Assembly: GCA_020632915.1 (NCBI GenBank)
Contig: JACKEP010000008.1
Location: 124,001-188,000 of the forward strand
Source: Alphaproteobacteria bacterium
GTDB taxonomy: Bacteria > Myxococcota_A > UBA796 > GCA-2862545
Length of the DNA: 64,000 bases
Direction of reading: 5' to 3'
The position numbers and the translations under genes were made by a program. How positions within the stretch are numbered: the stretch's first letter is position 1; every line of letters starts with the position of its first letter. Of this stretch, positions 48,535 through 57,833 are shown piece by piece. The notes below the pieces were generated by a model. It did no database searches. It was not told the DNA's origin and saw only the letters and a program-made list of their open reading frames with translations.

Positions 48535-49305
48535 TCAGCGGATCAGCAGACCCACCATGGCCGTCATGGCCCCCATGGCCGTGGCCGCGGCCATCGCGAA
48601 CGGCAGGAACAGGAGGGACGCCCCTGGGGACCGTGCCGCGACGGATCGGCCGCGGGCTGCGGGGACGCCGTGGGGTGCGAGCACCGTGTGGGCGTTGGGC
48701 ACCGGCACGAGGAGCACCACGCCGTCGCCGTCGTAGACGTCGATGAGGCCGTCCCCGGACGACAGCGTGCCCAGCAGGCCCTTGGCGGCGCCGCGGGCGG
48801 TCATCCGCACCCCGCATCGGGCCACGGCGAGGCCGTCGTCGACCGCGAGCTGCTCGTCGCGCAGGCGGACGCGTTCGATGGGGCCGCGGGTGTGGAGGAC
48901 GACGTGGCCGTGGCCCGTGACGGTGGTCTGGAACATCGACTCGGCGGTGACCCAGCCGGTGAGGCCGCGGTTGCGGGTGAGGCCGACCGTGACGCCGACG
49001 TCGCTGCAGACGTAGGCGCCGTCCTCCAGCACCCACGTCTCGCCGCGCAGCTCGAGCACGACGTACTCTCCGAAGGTGGGCGGGCCCAGGTAGACCTCGC
49101 CCGTGCCGGTGTAGACGGGGCGCGCGATCGACTGGCCGCCGAGCACGCTGCCCACGGCGCCGGTGGCCGTGGGCCGGGGCACGGTGACGGTGATGTCGCC
49201 GCGGAAGTGCTGCAGCGCGCCGGCCTCGACGTGGACGCTGTCGCCGTCCAGGACGACGCGGACGCGCTTGAGCTGCTGGTGCTCGACGATCTCGAAGCGG
49301 GGCAT
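48535..49305 (-). CDS. AIM24-family protein with C-terminal membrane helix
   Basis: A 256-residue protein. MPRFEIVEHQQLKRVRVVL starts the AIM24/TIGR00266-type beta-fold, with GGQSIARPVYTGTGEVYLGPP and WVTAESMFQTTVTGHGHVVL as typical core strands. The C-terminal segment LLFLPFAMAAATAMGAMTAMVGLLI is a likely membrane anchor. Bacterial AIM24 proteins are poorly characterised. ATG 49305 chosen from the conserved N-terminus. It is followed by the two small paralogues on the same strand. Confidence 0.83.
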   Translation of the reverse strand: MPRFEIVEHQQLKRVRVVLDGDSVHVEAGALQHFRGDITVTVPRPTATGAVGSVLGGQSIARPVYTGTGEVYLGPPTFGEYVVLELRGETWVLEDGAYVCSDVGVTVGLTRNRGLTGWVTAESMFQTTVTGHGHVVLHTRGPIERVRLRDEQLAVDDGLAVARCGVRMTARGAAKGLLGTLSSGDGLIDVYDGDGVVLLVPVPNAHTVLAPHGVPAARGRSVAARSPGASLLFLPFAMAAATAMGAMTAMVGLLIR

Positions 49306-49412
49306 GACGGGCTCCGGTCCTTGGGGTGGACCGGACCTACCGGCGAGACGGTCGCGCCTTGCGCGCCGCGGGCAGCAGCGGCACGGGACTTCCGCCTGCG
49401 CCCCGCCGAGCG

Positions 49413-49823
49413 CTACTCGGTGGCGATCCGCATGACCCGCAGGATGTCGGGGTCGGCCTGGCAGTCCGCGAGGCTGCGGGCGAGACGCTGCGACGCCGCG
49501 GCGATGCGCGGGCCGTAGCGGGCCTGCACGGCCGCGGCCTCCTCCGGGTCGTGGTCGGGGAGCATGCCCTGGCGACGCAGGTCGGCGGTCTCCTCCATGA
49601 TCGGCGCGAGGGCGTCGGCCATGGCACCACAGGCCGGGCCGGCGTCCTCCGCCGCGTTGGCGGCGCGCTCGAGCTGCAGCACCGACCGCTCCAGCGGGTC
49701 GGGCGGGGCGGCGGCGGGCGCTTCGGCGGGCGCGTCGCTGTCGGGCCCCGCGACCGGGGTCAGGATCGGGTCGGGTGGCGACCCGCCACACGCGAGGAGG
49801 ACGAACCACAACGGGGCGAACAT
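49413..49823 (-). CDS. Small lipoprotein
   Basis: A 136-residue lipoprotein: MFAPLWFVLLACGGS (Cys12), with GGAGG before ATG 49823. A Pro/Ala-rich linker (APAEAPAAAPPDP) leads to a helical domain (LERSVLQLERAANAAEDAG, QARYGPRIAAASQRLARSL) with Cys residues in GPACGAM and ADCQADP that may form a disulfide. No family recognised. A 154-base spacer separates it from the next minus-strand gene. Confidence 0.75.
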   Translation of the reverse strand: MFAPLWFVLLACGGSPPDPILTPVAGPDSDAPAEAPAAAPPDPLERSVLQLERAANAAEDAGPACGAMADALAPIMEETADLRRQGMLPDHDPEEAAAVQARYGPRIAAASQRLARSLADCQADPDILRVMRIATE

Positions 49824-49977
49824 GACGCCTCCGGGGGGAGAGGGACCCCGTTGTACGTCAGGAACGTCCTGCCCGATAAGCGCGCGACGCCAGGATCGCG
49901 CAGGGACGGGCCGATCCGGTGGTCGCCGCGCTCACCCGTTCGTGGGGCGCGGCGACCGTCGGACACGGCGCGCAGGC

Positions 49978-50991
49978 TCAGTGCACCCGCAGGAACTGCG
50001 CGAAGTAGGCGCTGAAGGCCACCAGCGTGCCCTCGTCGGACACGTCGAGGTCGTGCAGGTCGCTCCACGCGGGCAGGCTGACGCGGTCGATGAGGTCGCC
50101 GGTGGCGGCGTCCATCAGCACCACCGTGGGCACGCCCGCTTCGGAGACGAGCAGCGCGAACGCGCTGTGGCTCGGGACGCCGATGGCGCGACGGACGCGC
50201 TGGTCGGGCGCGAACGCCCAGCGCTGGTCGCCGACGGTCTTGTCGAACGCCAACGCGGTGGGGGCGGTGTTGTCGATCACGAGCAGCGTGTCGGTGCTGG
50301 ACTCGTAGGCGACGTGGTCGCCCTTGCCGAGGACGGTGGCGCCCTTGGCGTCGACGTGGGCGACCTCGCCGTAGGCCAGCCACGCCTCGGCACCGCTGCG
50401 GGGCACGAGGAACTCGCCGCCGAGGCAGGCCTCCTTGGCGACCGGCACGCTCACACCGGTGGCCACCCAGGTGACCTTGCAGGTGTCGGTGAGCGACAGG
50501 GCCACGATGCCGGCGTCGGAGGTGCGGGCGTGGACGACGCCGGGCATGTCGACGCGGGTGCTGCCGGCCCACGGGGTCTGGCCGCCCCAGGTGACCTCCT
50601 CGCCGCTGCCGAGACCGACGCCCAGGTCGGTGGACAGCGTGGGCAGGGGCTCCTCGCCGCGCTCGTTCTCGAGGACGATGATGCCGTCGCGGTCGATGAC
50701 GACGACCTCGGTGTCGCTGCCGTCGTCGACGGGGTCGACGCCGTCGGTGGTGGACTCGTCGATGTCGGTGCTGGCCATCTCGAGGGAGTAGCGGCAGGTC
50801 ATGCCCCGCATCGACACGAAGGCGACGTCGCCGTGGTCGGCCATCGCGATGCCGGCCGAGGTGTCGGTGTACAGGTCGCTGACGGTCTGCAGCGCCACGT
50901 CGCGGTCGGAGGTCGGTACGGCGTCGAAGCCCTGGGGCATGCAGCCGGTGGAGCAGATCAGGGCGAGCGCAGCAGTCAGACGCGTGGACAT
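49978..50991 (-). CDS. Lipoprotein, probable beta-propeller
   Basis: A 337-residue lipoprotein (LALICSTGC, Cys near residue 17) starting at ATG 50991. After a DTEVVVIDRDGIIVLENERG-like segment come repeated strands of propeller character: KGDHVAYESSTDTLLVIDN, PSHSAFALLVSEAG, LHDLDVSDEGTLVAFSAY. No catalytic residues visible. It shares the TTTCGC-N24-TAGAGT upstream element with the two cytochrome lipoproteins, which also carry propellers, so it may be expressed with them. Confidence 0.78.
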   Translation of the reverse strand: MSTRLTAALALICSTGCMPQGFDAVPTSDRDVALQTVSDLYTDTSAGIAMADHGDVAFVSMRGMTCRYSLEMASTDIDESTTDGVDPVDDGSDTEVVVIDRDGIIVLENERGEEPLPTLSTDLGVGLGSGEEVTWGGQTPWAGSTRVDMPGVVHARTSDAGIVALSLTDTCKVTWVATGVSVPVAKEACLGGEFLVPRSGAEAWLAYGEVAHVDAKGATVLGKGDHVAYESSTDTLLVIDNTAPTALAFDKTVGDQRWAFAPDQRVRRAIGVPSHSAFALLVSEAGVPTVVLMDAATGDLIDRVSLPAWSDLHDLDVSDEGTLVAFSAYFAQFLRVH

Positions 50992-51044
50992 GGAAGACCC
51001 CCGGTCGGTGTGGTGGTGTCGCGACCCCACGCCGCGGCCGGATC

Positions 51045-51080
51045 ACTCTACAGGACGTCTCCAGGGTCCGCGCGGCGAAA
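51045..51080 (-). promoter_or_regulatory. Conserved upstream motif TTTCGC-N24-TAGAGT
   Basis: On the minus strand TTTCGC (51080-51075) and CTGTAGAGT (TAGAGT 51050-51045), with exactly 24 bases between, 54 bases before the lipoprotein start. Third case of the pattern seen before both cytochrome lipoproteins. Confidence 0.42.
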
Positions 51081-51095
51081 TCGGCGTGGGAACCA

Positions 51096-52364
51096 CTACA
51101 GGATCGAGGTCTGTCCCGTGGCGTCCGAGGTGCGCGGTGTCCACGGGGCGACCACGAGCAGCAGGAGCATCCCGGGCACCGCCAGGACCGTGCAGAGCAG
51201 GAAGAACGACGTCCACCCGAGCTGCTCGACCAGCCAGCCGGTGGTGGCGTTGCCGAAGGTGCGCGACACGGCCGCGAGGCTCGACAGGAGCGCGTACTGG
51301 GTGGCGGTGAACCGCTTGTCGACGCTGGCCTGCAGGAACGCGACGAACGCGGCGGTGCCGAGTCCGATGCCCAGGTACTCGAAGCCGACGGCCGCCGCGA
51401 GGAACCACGGGTCGGGTCCGGCGGCCGACAACCCGGCGAGGCCGAGGATCGACACGAGCTGCACGACGCCGAAGACCCAGAGGCTGCGGGCGATGCCGAT
51501 GCGCGCGAGCACGAGGCCACCGATCATCGCGCCGACGATGCTCGACCACAGGCCCACGACCTTGGCGATGGTGCCCACCTGGGTGAGCGAGAAGCCGATG
51601 TCGAGGTAGAACACCGAGATCAGCGAGGTCGCGAGGCTGTCGCCGAGCTTGTAGAGCACGATGAAGGCGAGCAGCGCGAAGGCCCGGCCGTCGGGGCGCG
51701 AGAAGAACTCGCGGAACGGGGCCACCACGGCCTCGGTGAGTGTGCGCGGCGGCACCACGTTCTCGGCCCCCTCGGGCGCGAGCACCACCGCGAGGGTGCC
51801 CACGGCGACGAACGCAGCCGTGGTCGGGAACACGACGTGCCACGGGAGGTGGTCGGCCATCAGCAGCGACAGGCCGCCGGGGATCAGTCCCGCGAGGCGG
51901 TAGGCGTTGACGAAGACGGCGTTGCCCAGACCGAGCTCGGCGTCGGTGAGCAGCTCCCGTCGCCACGCGTCGAGGGCGACGTCCTGGGTGGCGCTGGCGA
52001 CCGCCACCAGCGTGGCCACGGCGAACACCGCCTGGGTCTGGTGGGTGGGGTCGACGAAGCCGAAAGCGGCGATGGCGGCGACGAGCGCGAGCTGGGTGAT
52101 CAGGGCCCACCCGCGCCGACGGCCCAGCAGCGGCGGCACGTAGCGGTCGAGGAGCGGCGCCCACGCGAACTTCCACGTGTAGGGAAGGCCGGTGAGCGCG
52201 GTGAGCCCGATGGTGGCGAGGTCGACGCCCTGGACGCGCAGCCACGCGGGCACGAGCGTGATGAGCACGTACAGCGGCAGGCCCGACGAGAACCCCGTGA
52301 GCACGCACATCAGCATGTGGCGCGACAGGATCAGGCGCCACAGCGGCACGGGGCGGTCGGTCAT
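51096..52364 (-). CDS. AmpG-like MFS permease
   Basis: A 422-residue, ~12-helix major facilitator. The N-terminus (LILSRHMLMCVLTGFSSGLP) and YTWKFAWAPLLDRYVPP match the AmpG group, as do ATQDVALDAWRRELL and VFYLDIGFSLTQVG. AmpG imports muropeptides for cell-wall recycling; relatives carry other substrates. ATG 52364 overlaps the TetR stop (ATGA), so repressor and permease are one operon, suggesting ligand-controlled transport. Exact substrate uncertain. Confidence 0.87.
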   Translation of the reverse strand: MTDRPVPLWRLILSRHMLMCVLTGFSSGLPLYVLITLVPAWLRVQGVDLATIGLTALTGLPYTWKFAWAPLLDRYVPPLLGRRRGWALITQLALVAAIAAFGFVDPTHQTQAVFAVATLVAVASATQDVALDAWRRELLTDAELGLGNAVFVNAYRLAGLIPGGLSLLMADHLPWHVVFPTTAAFVAVGTLAVVLAPEGAENVVPPRTLTEAVVAPFREFFSRPDGRAFALLAFIVLYKLGDSLATSLISVFYLDIGFSLTQVGTIAKVVGLWSSIVGAMIGGLVLARIGIARSLWVFGVVQLVSILGLAGLSAAGPDPWFLAAAVGFEYLGIGLGTAAFVAFLQASVDKRFTATQYALLSSLAAVSRTFGNATTGWLVEQLGWTSFFLLCTVLAVPGMLLLLVVAPWTPRTSDATGQTSIL

Positions 52365-53014
52365 GGAGGATCTCCGAGGGCGTCCAGGAGCGCGCGGACG
52401 TCGTCGAGGTCGACCGCGGCGTCGGGGTCGAGCCGGTGGGCGGCGAGCACGTGGCCCGCGAGGCTGCCCAGCAGCAGCGCCAGGAGGACGTCGCGCTCGA
52501 TGTGGCGGTGCTCCAGCCAGTCGAGGCTCGCCATCTCGACGGCGCCGATCCATGCCCGGACGGCGGTGCGGTAGACCGGTCGCGGCCCGTCCAGGCCCAG
52601 GCCCTCCAGGGACCGGGCCTCGAAGTCGGCGCGCACGGACTCGATGATGGCGCGGATCTCCGGGTCGTGGCCGAGGCCGCCGCGCATCAGGGCGATGAAC
52701 GCCGACGCGCGGGCCTGCACGAAGTCGAGGTAGGCCGACAGGCCGGCGAGTGCGCGGGCGCGTCCGGGCAGCGTCGGATCGGGATGGGTGGCCGCGATCA
52801 GGCGCTCCGCGGCCTGGGCGACGACGGCGGTGTAGAAGGCGCGCTTGCCGCCGAAGTAGTGGTAGAGCAGGCCCTTGGAGATGCCCGCCTCGGTGGCGAT
52901 GTCGTCGATCGAGATCTCGTCGTAGGCGCGCTGGCTGAACAGGCGCTCGCCGAGCTCGAGGAGCTGGGCGCGACGGTCGTCGTTGGTCAGGCGGCTTCGG
53001 GGCGCGACGGGCAT
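52361..53014 (-). CDS. TetR-family transcriptional regulator
   Basis: A 217-residue TetR regulator. The DNA-binding region is RRAQLLELGERLFSQRAYDE followed by ISIDDIATEAGISKGLLYHYF (shown as ISIDDIATEAGISKG) at ~34-55. The C-terminal ligand domain is helical, with YLDFVQARASAFIALMRGG. It probably controls itself and the coupled AmpG-like permease. The ribosome site is weak (CCTGCGCCATG). No inverted repeat stood out in the spacer to the divergent DUF6159 gene. Confidence 0.92.
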   Translation of the reverse strand: MPVAPRSRLTNDDRRAQLLELGERLFSQRAYDEISIDDIATEAGISKGLLYHYFGGKRAFYTAVVAQAAERLIAATHPDPTLPGRARALAGLSAYLDFVQARASAFIALMRGGLGHDPEIRAIIESVRADFEARSLEGLGLDGPRPVYRTAVRAWIGAVEMASLDWLEHRHIERDVLLALLLGSLAGHVLAAHRLDPDAAVDLDDVRALLDALGDPP

Positions 53015-53179
53015 GGCGCAGGTCTACCCCGGGCGACGGGGCCGGAGCGAGCGCGCGAGGCCGGCGGGGCGCCGATTCCGCCGCGCGGCCGATGTCGAAT
53101 GCAGGATCCGCGCGCGTCGTTCGTAGTAGAGTCCCCGTCCCGCACCGCGTCCCCGGTGCGTCACCCTCCCGGAGGCTCG

Positions 53180-54013
53180 ATGCGCTCCCTCATGACGAGC
53201 TGGTCGCTGGTCAAGGCCAGCTGGAAGATCCTGGCGGACGACGCCACGCTGCTTTTGCTGCCGCTGCTGTCGAGCCTCGCGCTGCTGCTGGTCTCCGTCA
53301 CCATGTTCACGCCGTACTTCGCGGTGGAGATGTGGATGGGCGACGAGGGCATCCCGGTGGTGCTGTCGTACCTGTTCCTCTTCGTCTTCTACTTCGTGCA
53401 GTACACCGTGATGGTGTTCTTCAACGCCGCGCTCGTCAGCGTGGCCCTGCTGCGGCTCAACGGCGACGAGGCCTCGGTGCAGGACGGCCTCGCCGTGGCG
53501 TTCGATCGCATCGTGCCCATCCTCGGCTACGCCGCGTTCGCCGCCACGGTGGGCGTGGTGTTCCGCATCCTGCGCGAGCGGTTGGGCGCCCTCGGTCGGT
53601 CGATCACGATGATCGGTGGCCTGGCGCTCAACATCGCCTCGTTCCTGGTGGTGCCGGTGCTGGTCACGCAGGATCTCAACCCGCTCGCGGCGGTGAAGGA
53701 GAGCGCGTCGATGCTCAAGCGCACGTGGGGCGAGAACCTCGTCGCCAACGCGGGCATCGCGAGCTTCTTCGGCATCGTGTCGATGATCGTGATCGTGCCG
53801 ATGGCGGCGGCGGCCGGCTTCGCGTGGGTCAGCGGTCACACCGCCGTGGCCGTGCTGGTCGGCGGTGGTGCGGTGGTCGCGGGGATGGGCATCGGCGTCA
53901 TCCAGTCGGCGCTGTCGGGCATCTTCTCGGCGGCCGTCTACCGCTACGCCAAGACCGGCCGCTCCGACGTGTTCGACGTCAGCACGATCCAGCAGGCGTT
54001 CAAGACCGCCTGA
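53180..54013 (+). CDS. DUF6159-like integral membrane protein
   Basis: A 277-residue membrane protein with about six hydrophobic segments: TLLLLPLLSSLALLLVSV, VVLSYLFLFVFYFVQYTVMV, ILGYAAFAATVGVVF, LALNIASFLVVPVLV, FFGIVSMIVIVPMAAAAGFA and VAVLVGGGAVVAGMGIGVI. SWSLVKASWKILADD at the start and LKRTWGENLVANAG are the family-like motifs. GGAGG five bases before ATG 53180. Function unknown. Faces the TetR gene divergently over 165 bases. Confidence 0.85.
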   Translation: MRSLMTSWSLVKASWKILADDATLLLLPLLSSLALLLVSVTMFTPYFAVEMWMGDEGIPVVLSYLFLFVFYFVQYTVMVFFNAALVSVALLRLNGDEASVQDGLAVAFDRIVPILGYAAFAATVGVVFRILRERLGALGRSITMIGGLALNIASFLVVPVLVTQDLNPLAAVKESASMLKRTWGENLVANAGIASFFGIVSMIVIVPMAAAAGFAWVSGHTAVAVLVGGGAVVAGMGIGVIQSALSGIFSAAVYRYAKTGRSDVFDVSTIQQAFKTA

Positions 54014-54089
54014 TCCCCGGTCGCGCCTCCGGGCGCGCGACGGGGTGCAAGGGACGCGGTGCTCCCGCGTTGCAGACGCAGGAGGCGCC

Positions 54090-54815
54090 ATGCTGCTCCT
54101 GCCGCTGCTGCTCGGACTCGCCACGACCGCCCATGCTGCCGACACGGTGGCGACGGCCTTCCCGCCGCCCGCGGGCTTCACGCGCCTGCCGGCCGACGCC
54201 TATGCCACCTGGCTGCAGGCCCAGCCCGTCGAGGCTCCGGACCGACGGGTGCGCACCTGGGACGGCCGGGTGGTGGGGCACCGCGGTCGGGTGATCCGCC
54301 TGCCGCTCGTGGCGGGCGACCTGCAGCAGTGCGCCGACACGCTCATCCGGTGGCGGGCGACGTGGCTGAGGGCGCAGGGGCAGCCCGTCGCCTTCCACGC
54401 CACCAGCGGGGACGTGCTGCCGTGGGCGCGCGTCACGGCCGGTGAGGTGCCCACCGTCGACCCCACCGGTCACCACATCCTGTGGGTGCCGGGCACGCTC
54501 GGGTGGGAGGGCTACCTCGCGAAGGTGTTCACCTGGGCGGGGACGGCGTCGCTGGCGCGCTCCGACACCCGACCGACCGATGCCGTCGTCCCGGGCGCGT
54601 TGCTCGTCGACCCCGGCGCACCCGGTCACGCCGTCCAGATCGTCGACGTCGCCACCCGCGAGAACTCCACGGTGGTGCTGCTGGCCGAGGGGTACATGCC
54701 GGCGATGGACGCCCACGTCGAGCTCGGGCCGATCGACGGGTGGTGGCGTTGGGACGACGGCGTCGCGCTCGGGCACTGGTCGTTCGACGCCGGGGACGTG
54801 CGCCTCTGGCGTTGA
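54090..54815 (+). CDS. DUF4846-like secreted protein
   Basis: A 241-residue exported protein (signal LLLPLLLGLATTAHAAD; GGAGG before ATG 54090). FTRLPADAYATWLQAQPV, LPLVAGDLQQCADTLIRWRA and HATSGD are recognisable DUF4846 traits, and SLARSDTRPTDAVVPGALLVDPGAPGHAVQIVDVA (shown only as VVPGALLVDPGAPGHAV) continues the family pattern. Function of the family is unknown. Convergent with the first subtilase, with a 15-base gap. Confidence 0.85.
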   Translation: MLLLPLLLGLATTAHAADTVATAFPPPAGFTRLPADAYATWLQAQPVEAPDRRVRTWDGRVVGHRGRVIRLPLVAGDLQQCADTLIRWRATWLRAQGQPVAFHATSGDVLPWARVTAGEVPTVDPTGHHILWVPGTLGWEGYLAKVFTWAGTASLARSDTRPTDAVVPGALLVDPGAPGHAVQIVDVATRENSTVVLLAEGYMPAMDAHVELGPIDGWWRWDDGVALGHWSFDAGDVRLWR

Positions 54816-54830
54816 GGCGTGGAGGACGCC

Positions 54831-56102
54831 TCAGACCACGCCGCCGTCCTCGTCGAGCGCGGCGCGCAGCACGGCAGTGAGGTCGGGGACGACGCCGGAG
54901 AACAGCCCGGTGGCGTCGTAGACGGGGGTGCCGCCCACCGCCAGCATCGCGCGCAGGACCGCAGGCCGCAGCGGGGCCCGACCGGCGGCGAGGCGCGCGG
55001 ACTGCACGCACAGCGCGACGCCGGCGATGATCGCCGCGGCGGACGACGTGCCGTTGTAGTTGTCGATGGTGGCGTCGAAGGACCGGAGGGTGGCGACGTA
55101 GGCGGCGTGGGCGCGGACGTCGATGCGGGAGCCCCGGTTGTGGGTGGCCAGCCAGTTCGCCTTGCGGAGCGCGCCGCCGACGAGGATGGCGCCCGAGTCG
55201 GACGCGGGGTCGCGCGACAGCGTGCGGCCGTCGTCGGTGACGTGGGCGTCGAGGTCGACGTCGCCGTTGCCCGCGGGCTCGACCACCACGATGCCGAGCG
55301 CCGTCGCGAGGCGCAGCACCAGGAACGTCGGCATCTCCACCTCGACCGGCAGGCGCTCGGGCGCCTGCTCGCCGCGGGGTGCGAGCTGCACCTCGGTGAG
55401 CAGGACGTCGCCGGGGTGCAGGTGGGGCAGGGCCGCGAGGATGGCGTTGTGCACGCCGAGGAGCTGTCCGCGGTGGTCGAGGTAGGACGACAGGTAGATC
55501 GGGCCGGCCTCGTGCGCGATGCCGGTGGCGTCGATGTCGTTGTGGAGCGCGGCGACGACGCCCAGGGTGTGGGTGCCGTGGTCGAGCGCCGTGCGATCGT
55601 CGCGGCGGTTGTGGCCGAAGACGTGGTGGAGGTGGTGGCGGGGGAGGTCGTGGTGGTGGACGTCCCAGGCCTGCTCGATGTCGGCGAACTGGACCTGCCG
55701 ACCGGTGCCGCCGCGGTCCCAGGCGCGGGTGGCGGCGACCCCACCGGGCGCGTCGTCGAGGTAGGGCTGGGGCAGCAGGCTCTTGTCGCGGAGCGTGAAC
55801 CCGGTGGGCTGGAAGGCCGGGTAGCGCGCGCCCAGCGCCTTGCCGGCGGGCTCGCCGAGCATCATCTCCTGGGGCACGCCCGCGATCGTCCGCCACCGCG
55901 CGAAGCCGGGGTCCTCGTAGGTGGGATCCAGCGCGCGCGCGCGCGCCACCAGGCGCGCCAGCGCGTCGGGATCGACGCCGGTGAAGGTGGGATGCCCGAG
56001 GGGAGCACCCCCACCCCCGCCGCCGAGGAGGCCCTGGGGTGCCGGCGGCGCCGGGTCGGCGTCGAGGCGCAGGTGGAAGCCGATCGGGGGAGGCGGGCTC
56101 AC
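54831..56102 (-). CDS. S8-family (subtilase) serine protease, copy 1
   Basis: A 423-residue subtilase. Triad: D141 (VQFADIEQAWD), H175 (LDHGTHTLGVVAA) and S353 (NGTSSAAAIIAG), with oxyanion Asn279 (PAGNGDV). All four are present, so it should be active. No signal peptide; the N-terminus PPPPIGFHLRLD is shared with the adjacent paralogue and leads into ~130 residues unrelated to the usual prodomain. GTG 56102 overlaps the paralogue's stop (GTGA), so the pair is co-translated. Lack of an export signal suggests cytoplasmic action. Confidence 0.88.
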   Translation of the reverse strand: MSPPPPIGFHLRLDADPAPPAPQGLLGGGGGGAPLGHPTFTGVDPDALARLVARARALDPTYEDPGFARWRTIAGVPQEMMLGEPAGKALGARYPAFQPTGFTLRDKSLLPQPYLDDAPGGVAATRAWDRGGTGRQVQFADIEQAWDVHHHDLPRHHLHHVFGHNRRDDRTALDHGTHTLGVVAALHNDIDATGIAHEAGPIYLSSYLDHRGQLLGVHNAILAALPHLHPGDVLLTEVQLAPRGEQAPERLPVEVEMPTFLVLRLATALGIVVVEPAGNGDVDLDAHVTDDGRTLSRDPASDSGAILVGGALRKANWLATHNRGSRIDVRAHAAYVATLRSFDATIDNYNGTSSAAAIIAGVALCVQSARLAAGRAPLRPAVLRAMLAVGGTPVYDATGLFSGVVPDLTAVLRAALDEDGGVV

Positions 56103-57784
56103 GGAGTGCGCTCCTTCCGCGCAGCGGCCGCGGCGGCGGAGACGTCGTCGGTGGTGTCGTCCTCGAGGTCGAGCACCACGTCCTCCTCGAGGGACAGCTC
56201 CTCGATGCGGATCCCGTCGTCGGCCGGCGGTGCCGCGGACGTGCGCTTGGGCGGCCGTACGACCTCGCGCGTCGATTCCTCGTCGACGGTCCGGCTGGTG
56301 ACGGCATCGGGCGGGGGTGTGCGGACCACGGGGGTGCTCGTCTCGGGCTCGGTCTCGGAGACGACGTCGAGCGGTTCGAGATCGACGTCCTCGACCTTGT
56401 CGACGCTCGGCTCCCCGGGGCCGACCAGCGCCTCCAGGATGGCGACGAGGTCGGGGATGTGGCCGACGACGGCTCCCGCATCGTCGAGGACGGGGGTGCC
56501 CGTGGCGAGGGTGACGCGCATCTGCGCGGGGGTGAGCCGGGGCTTGCCGGCCGCGTCGAGCGCGCCCTGGATGCACACCGCGACGCCCGCGACGATCGCC
56601 GACGCCGACGACGTGCCGTTGAACGCGTCCACGGCGCTGTAGGGCGGCCCGCCACCGAGCGTGCGGACGTAGGCCGCCTGGCCGTGACAGTCGATGCGCG
56701 TGCCGTAGTTGTACGCCCGCTGCCACGACCGGCCCTTGTAGGTCGCGCCGCCCACCATCACCGCGCCGGAGTCATCGGCGGCCGCCGTGTGCACCGGCGC
56801 GCGTGCCCGCGAGGCGTCGGCGCGTCCAGGGTCGACGCGCGCGATCTCGGCGACCGCGGCCCCGGTGACGGGCGTCGGCGGACCGAGCGTGGTCACGTCG
56901 ATCTTGCTGTTGCCGCTGGGTTCGATCACGATGATGCCGCTGCAGGTCAGCAGCTTGATGGCCTCGTAGATGGCCATGTCCTGCTCGATCGGTGCGTTGA
57001 CCTGGTCGCCGCCGCTGTCGAGCACGGTGGTCTGCACCTCGGCGAGGATCACGTCGCCAGCGGCCATGCACGCTCCGACGGCGAGCAGCGCGTTCTGCAC
57101 CCCGAGGAGGTTGCCGTGGCCGTCGAGGTAGGACGCCAGCCGCATGCCCGGCAGGTCGGGCGCGAGGCCGGACACCTGATCGTCGGTGCCGAGCGCGCCG
57201 ACGAGACCGATCGACGCCGTGCCGTGGATTTCGCTGTCAGTCTGGGAGGTGCCGTAGACCACGGCGCGTACGGGGAGGTCGACCTGGTCGAGGTCCCACC
57301 CCTGTTCGACGTCGGCGAAGCCCACCGTGGCGCCGCGGGCGCCCTTCCACGCCCACGCCGACCGTGCGCCGACGCCGATCGGCGCGTCGTCGAGGTGGGT
57401 CTGGGGTGCGCTGTTGGGGGTGAAGCCGCCGCCGCCCACTTCGGCGGCGGTGAACGTCGGGTTGCTCGGCACGTGCGCGACGTGGAAGGCACGGATCGTG
57501 CCCTTGGCCCGGAGCCTGCGCAGCACGCCGAGTGCTGCCGGCAGGTCGTTCGACGGCACGGTGTACCAGCTCGCGAAGTCGGGCGGCTCGTAGGCGGGCG
57601 TGCGCGCGCGGGCCATCTGGACCATCAGCTGCAGGACCTGCGGCGACAACCCCGAGAACGTGGGCGTGGGTGGGCCGAGCGCCTCACCCAGGTAGGGCAG
57701 GGCGAGCGGCGTGTCGGGCCGCGCCACGATGTGGAAGCCGTAGTACGGCGACGGCGGGGGCTGCGGGGGGGCCGGATCGGTCAT
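56099..57784 (-). CDS. S8-family (subtilase) serine protease, copy 2 with acidic tail
   Basis: A 561-residue paralogue of the next gene. Triad D158 (VGFADVEQGWD), H187 (EIHGTASIGLVGA) and S392 (NGTSSASAIVAG), oxyanion Asn292 (PSGNSKI). It also lacks a signal peptide. The His motif is HGTAS rather than HGTHV. A ~120-residue tail (from ~445) is acidic and Thr/Pro-rich (ETEPETSTPVVRTPPP, ELSLEEDVVLDLEDDTTDD), absent from copy 1, and looks disordered. It may tether or target the enzyme. Downstream of an unknown gene and near a divergent kinase. Confidence 0.87.
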   Translation of the reverse strand: MTDPAPPQPPPSPYYGFHIVARPDTPLALPYLGEALGPPTPTFSGLSPQVLQLMVQMARARTPAYEPPDFASWYTVPSNDLPAALGVLRRLRAKGTIRAFHVAHVPSNPTFTAAEVGGGGFTPNSAPQTHLDDAPIGVGARSAWAWKGARGATVGFADVEQGWDLDQVDLPVRAVVYGTSQTDSEIHGTASIGLVGALGTDDQVSGLAPDLPGMRLASYLDGHGNLLGVQNALLAVGACMAAGDVILAEVQTTVLDSGGDQVNAPIEQDMAIYEAIKLLTCSGIIVIEPSGNSKIDVTTLGPPTPVTGAAVAEIARVDPGRADASRARAPVHTAAADDSGAVMVGGATYKGRSWQRAYNYGTRIDCHGQAAYVRTLGGGPPYSAVDAFNGTSSASAIVAGVAVCIQGALDAAGKPRLTPAQMRVTLATGTPVLDDAGAVVGHIPDLVAILEALVGPGEPSVDKVEDVDLEPLDVVSETEPETSTPVVRTPPPDAVTSRTVDEESTREVVRPPKRTSAAPPADDGIRIEELSLEEDVVLDLEDDTTDDVSAAAAAARKERTP

Positions 57785-57833
57785 GCGGCGTCCTCGGCCC
57801 GAGGGCCAGAGCGGGTTCGCGGGGCGCCCGAGC

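Noticed and set aside
52365..52553. 63-codon N-terminal extension of the AmpG-like permease
   Set aside because: It is Arg/Pro-rich, lies antiparallel-like within the TetR gene region, and the family start plus ATGA overlap fits ATG 52364.
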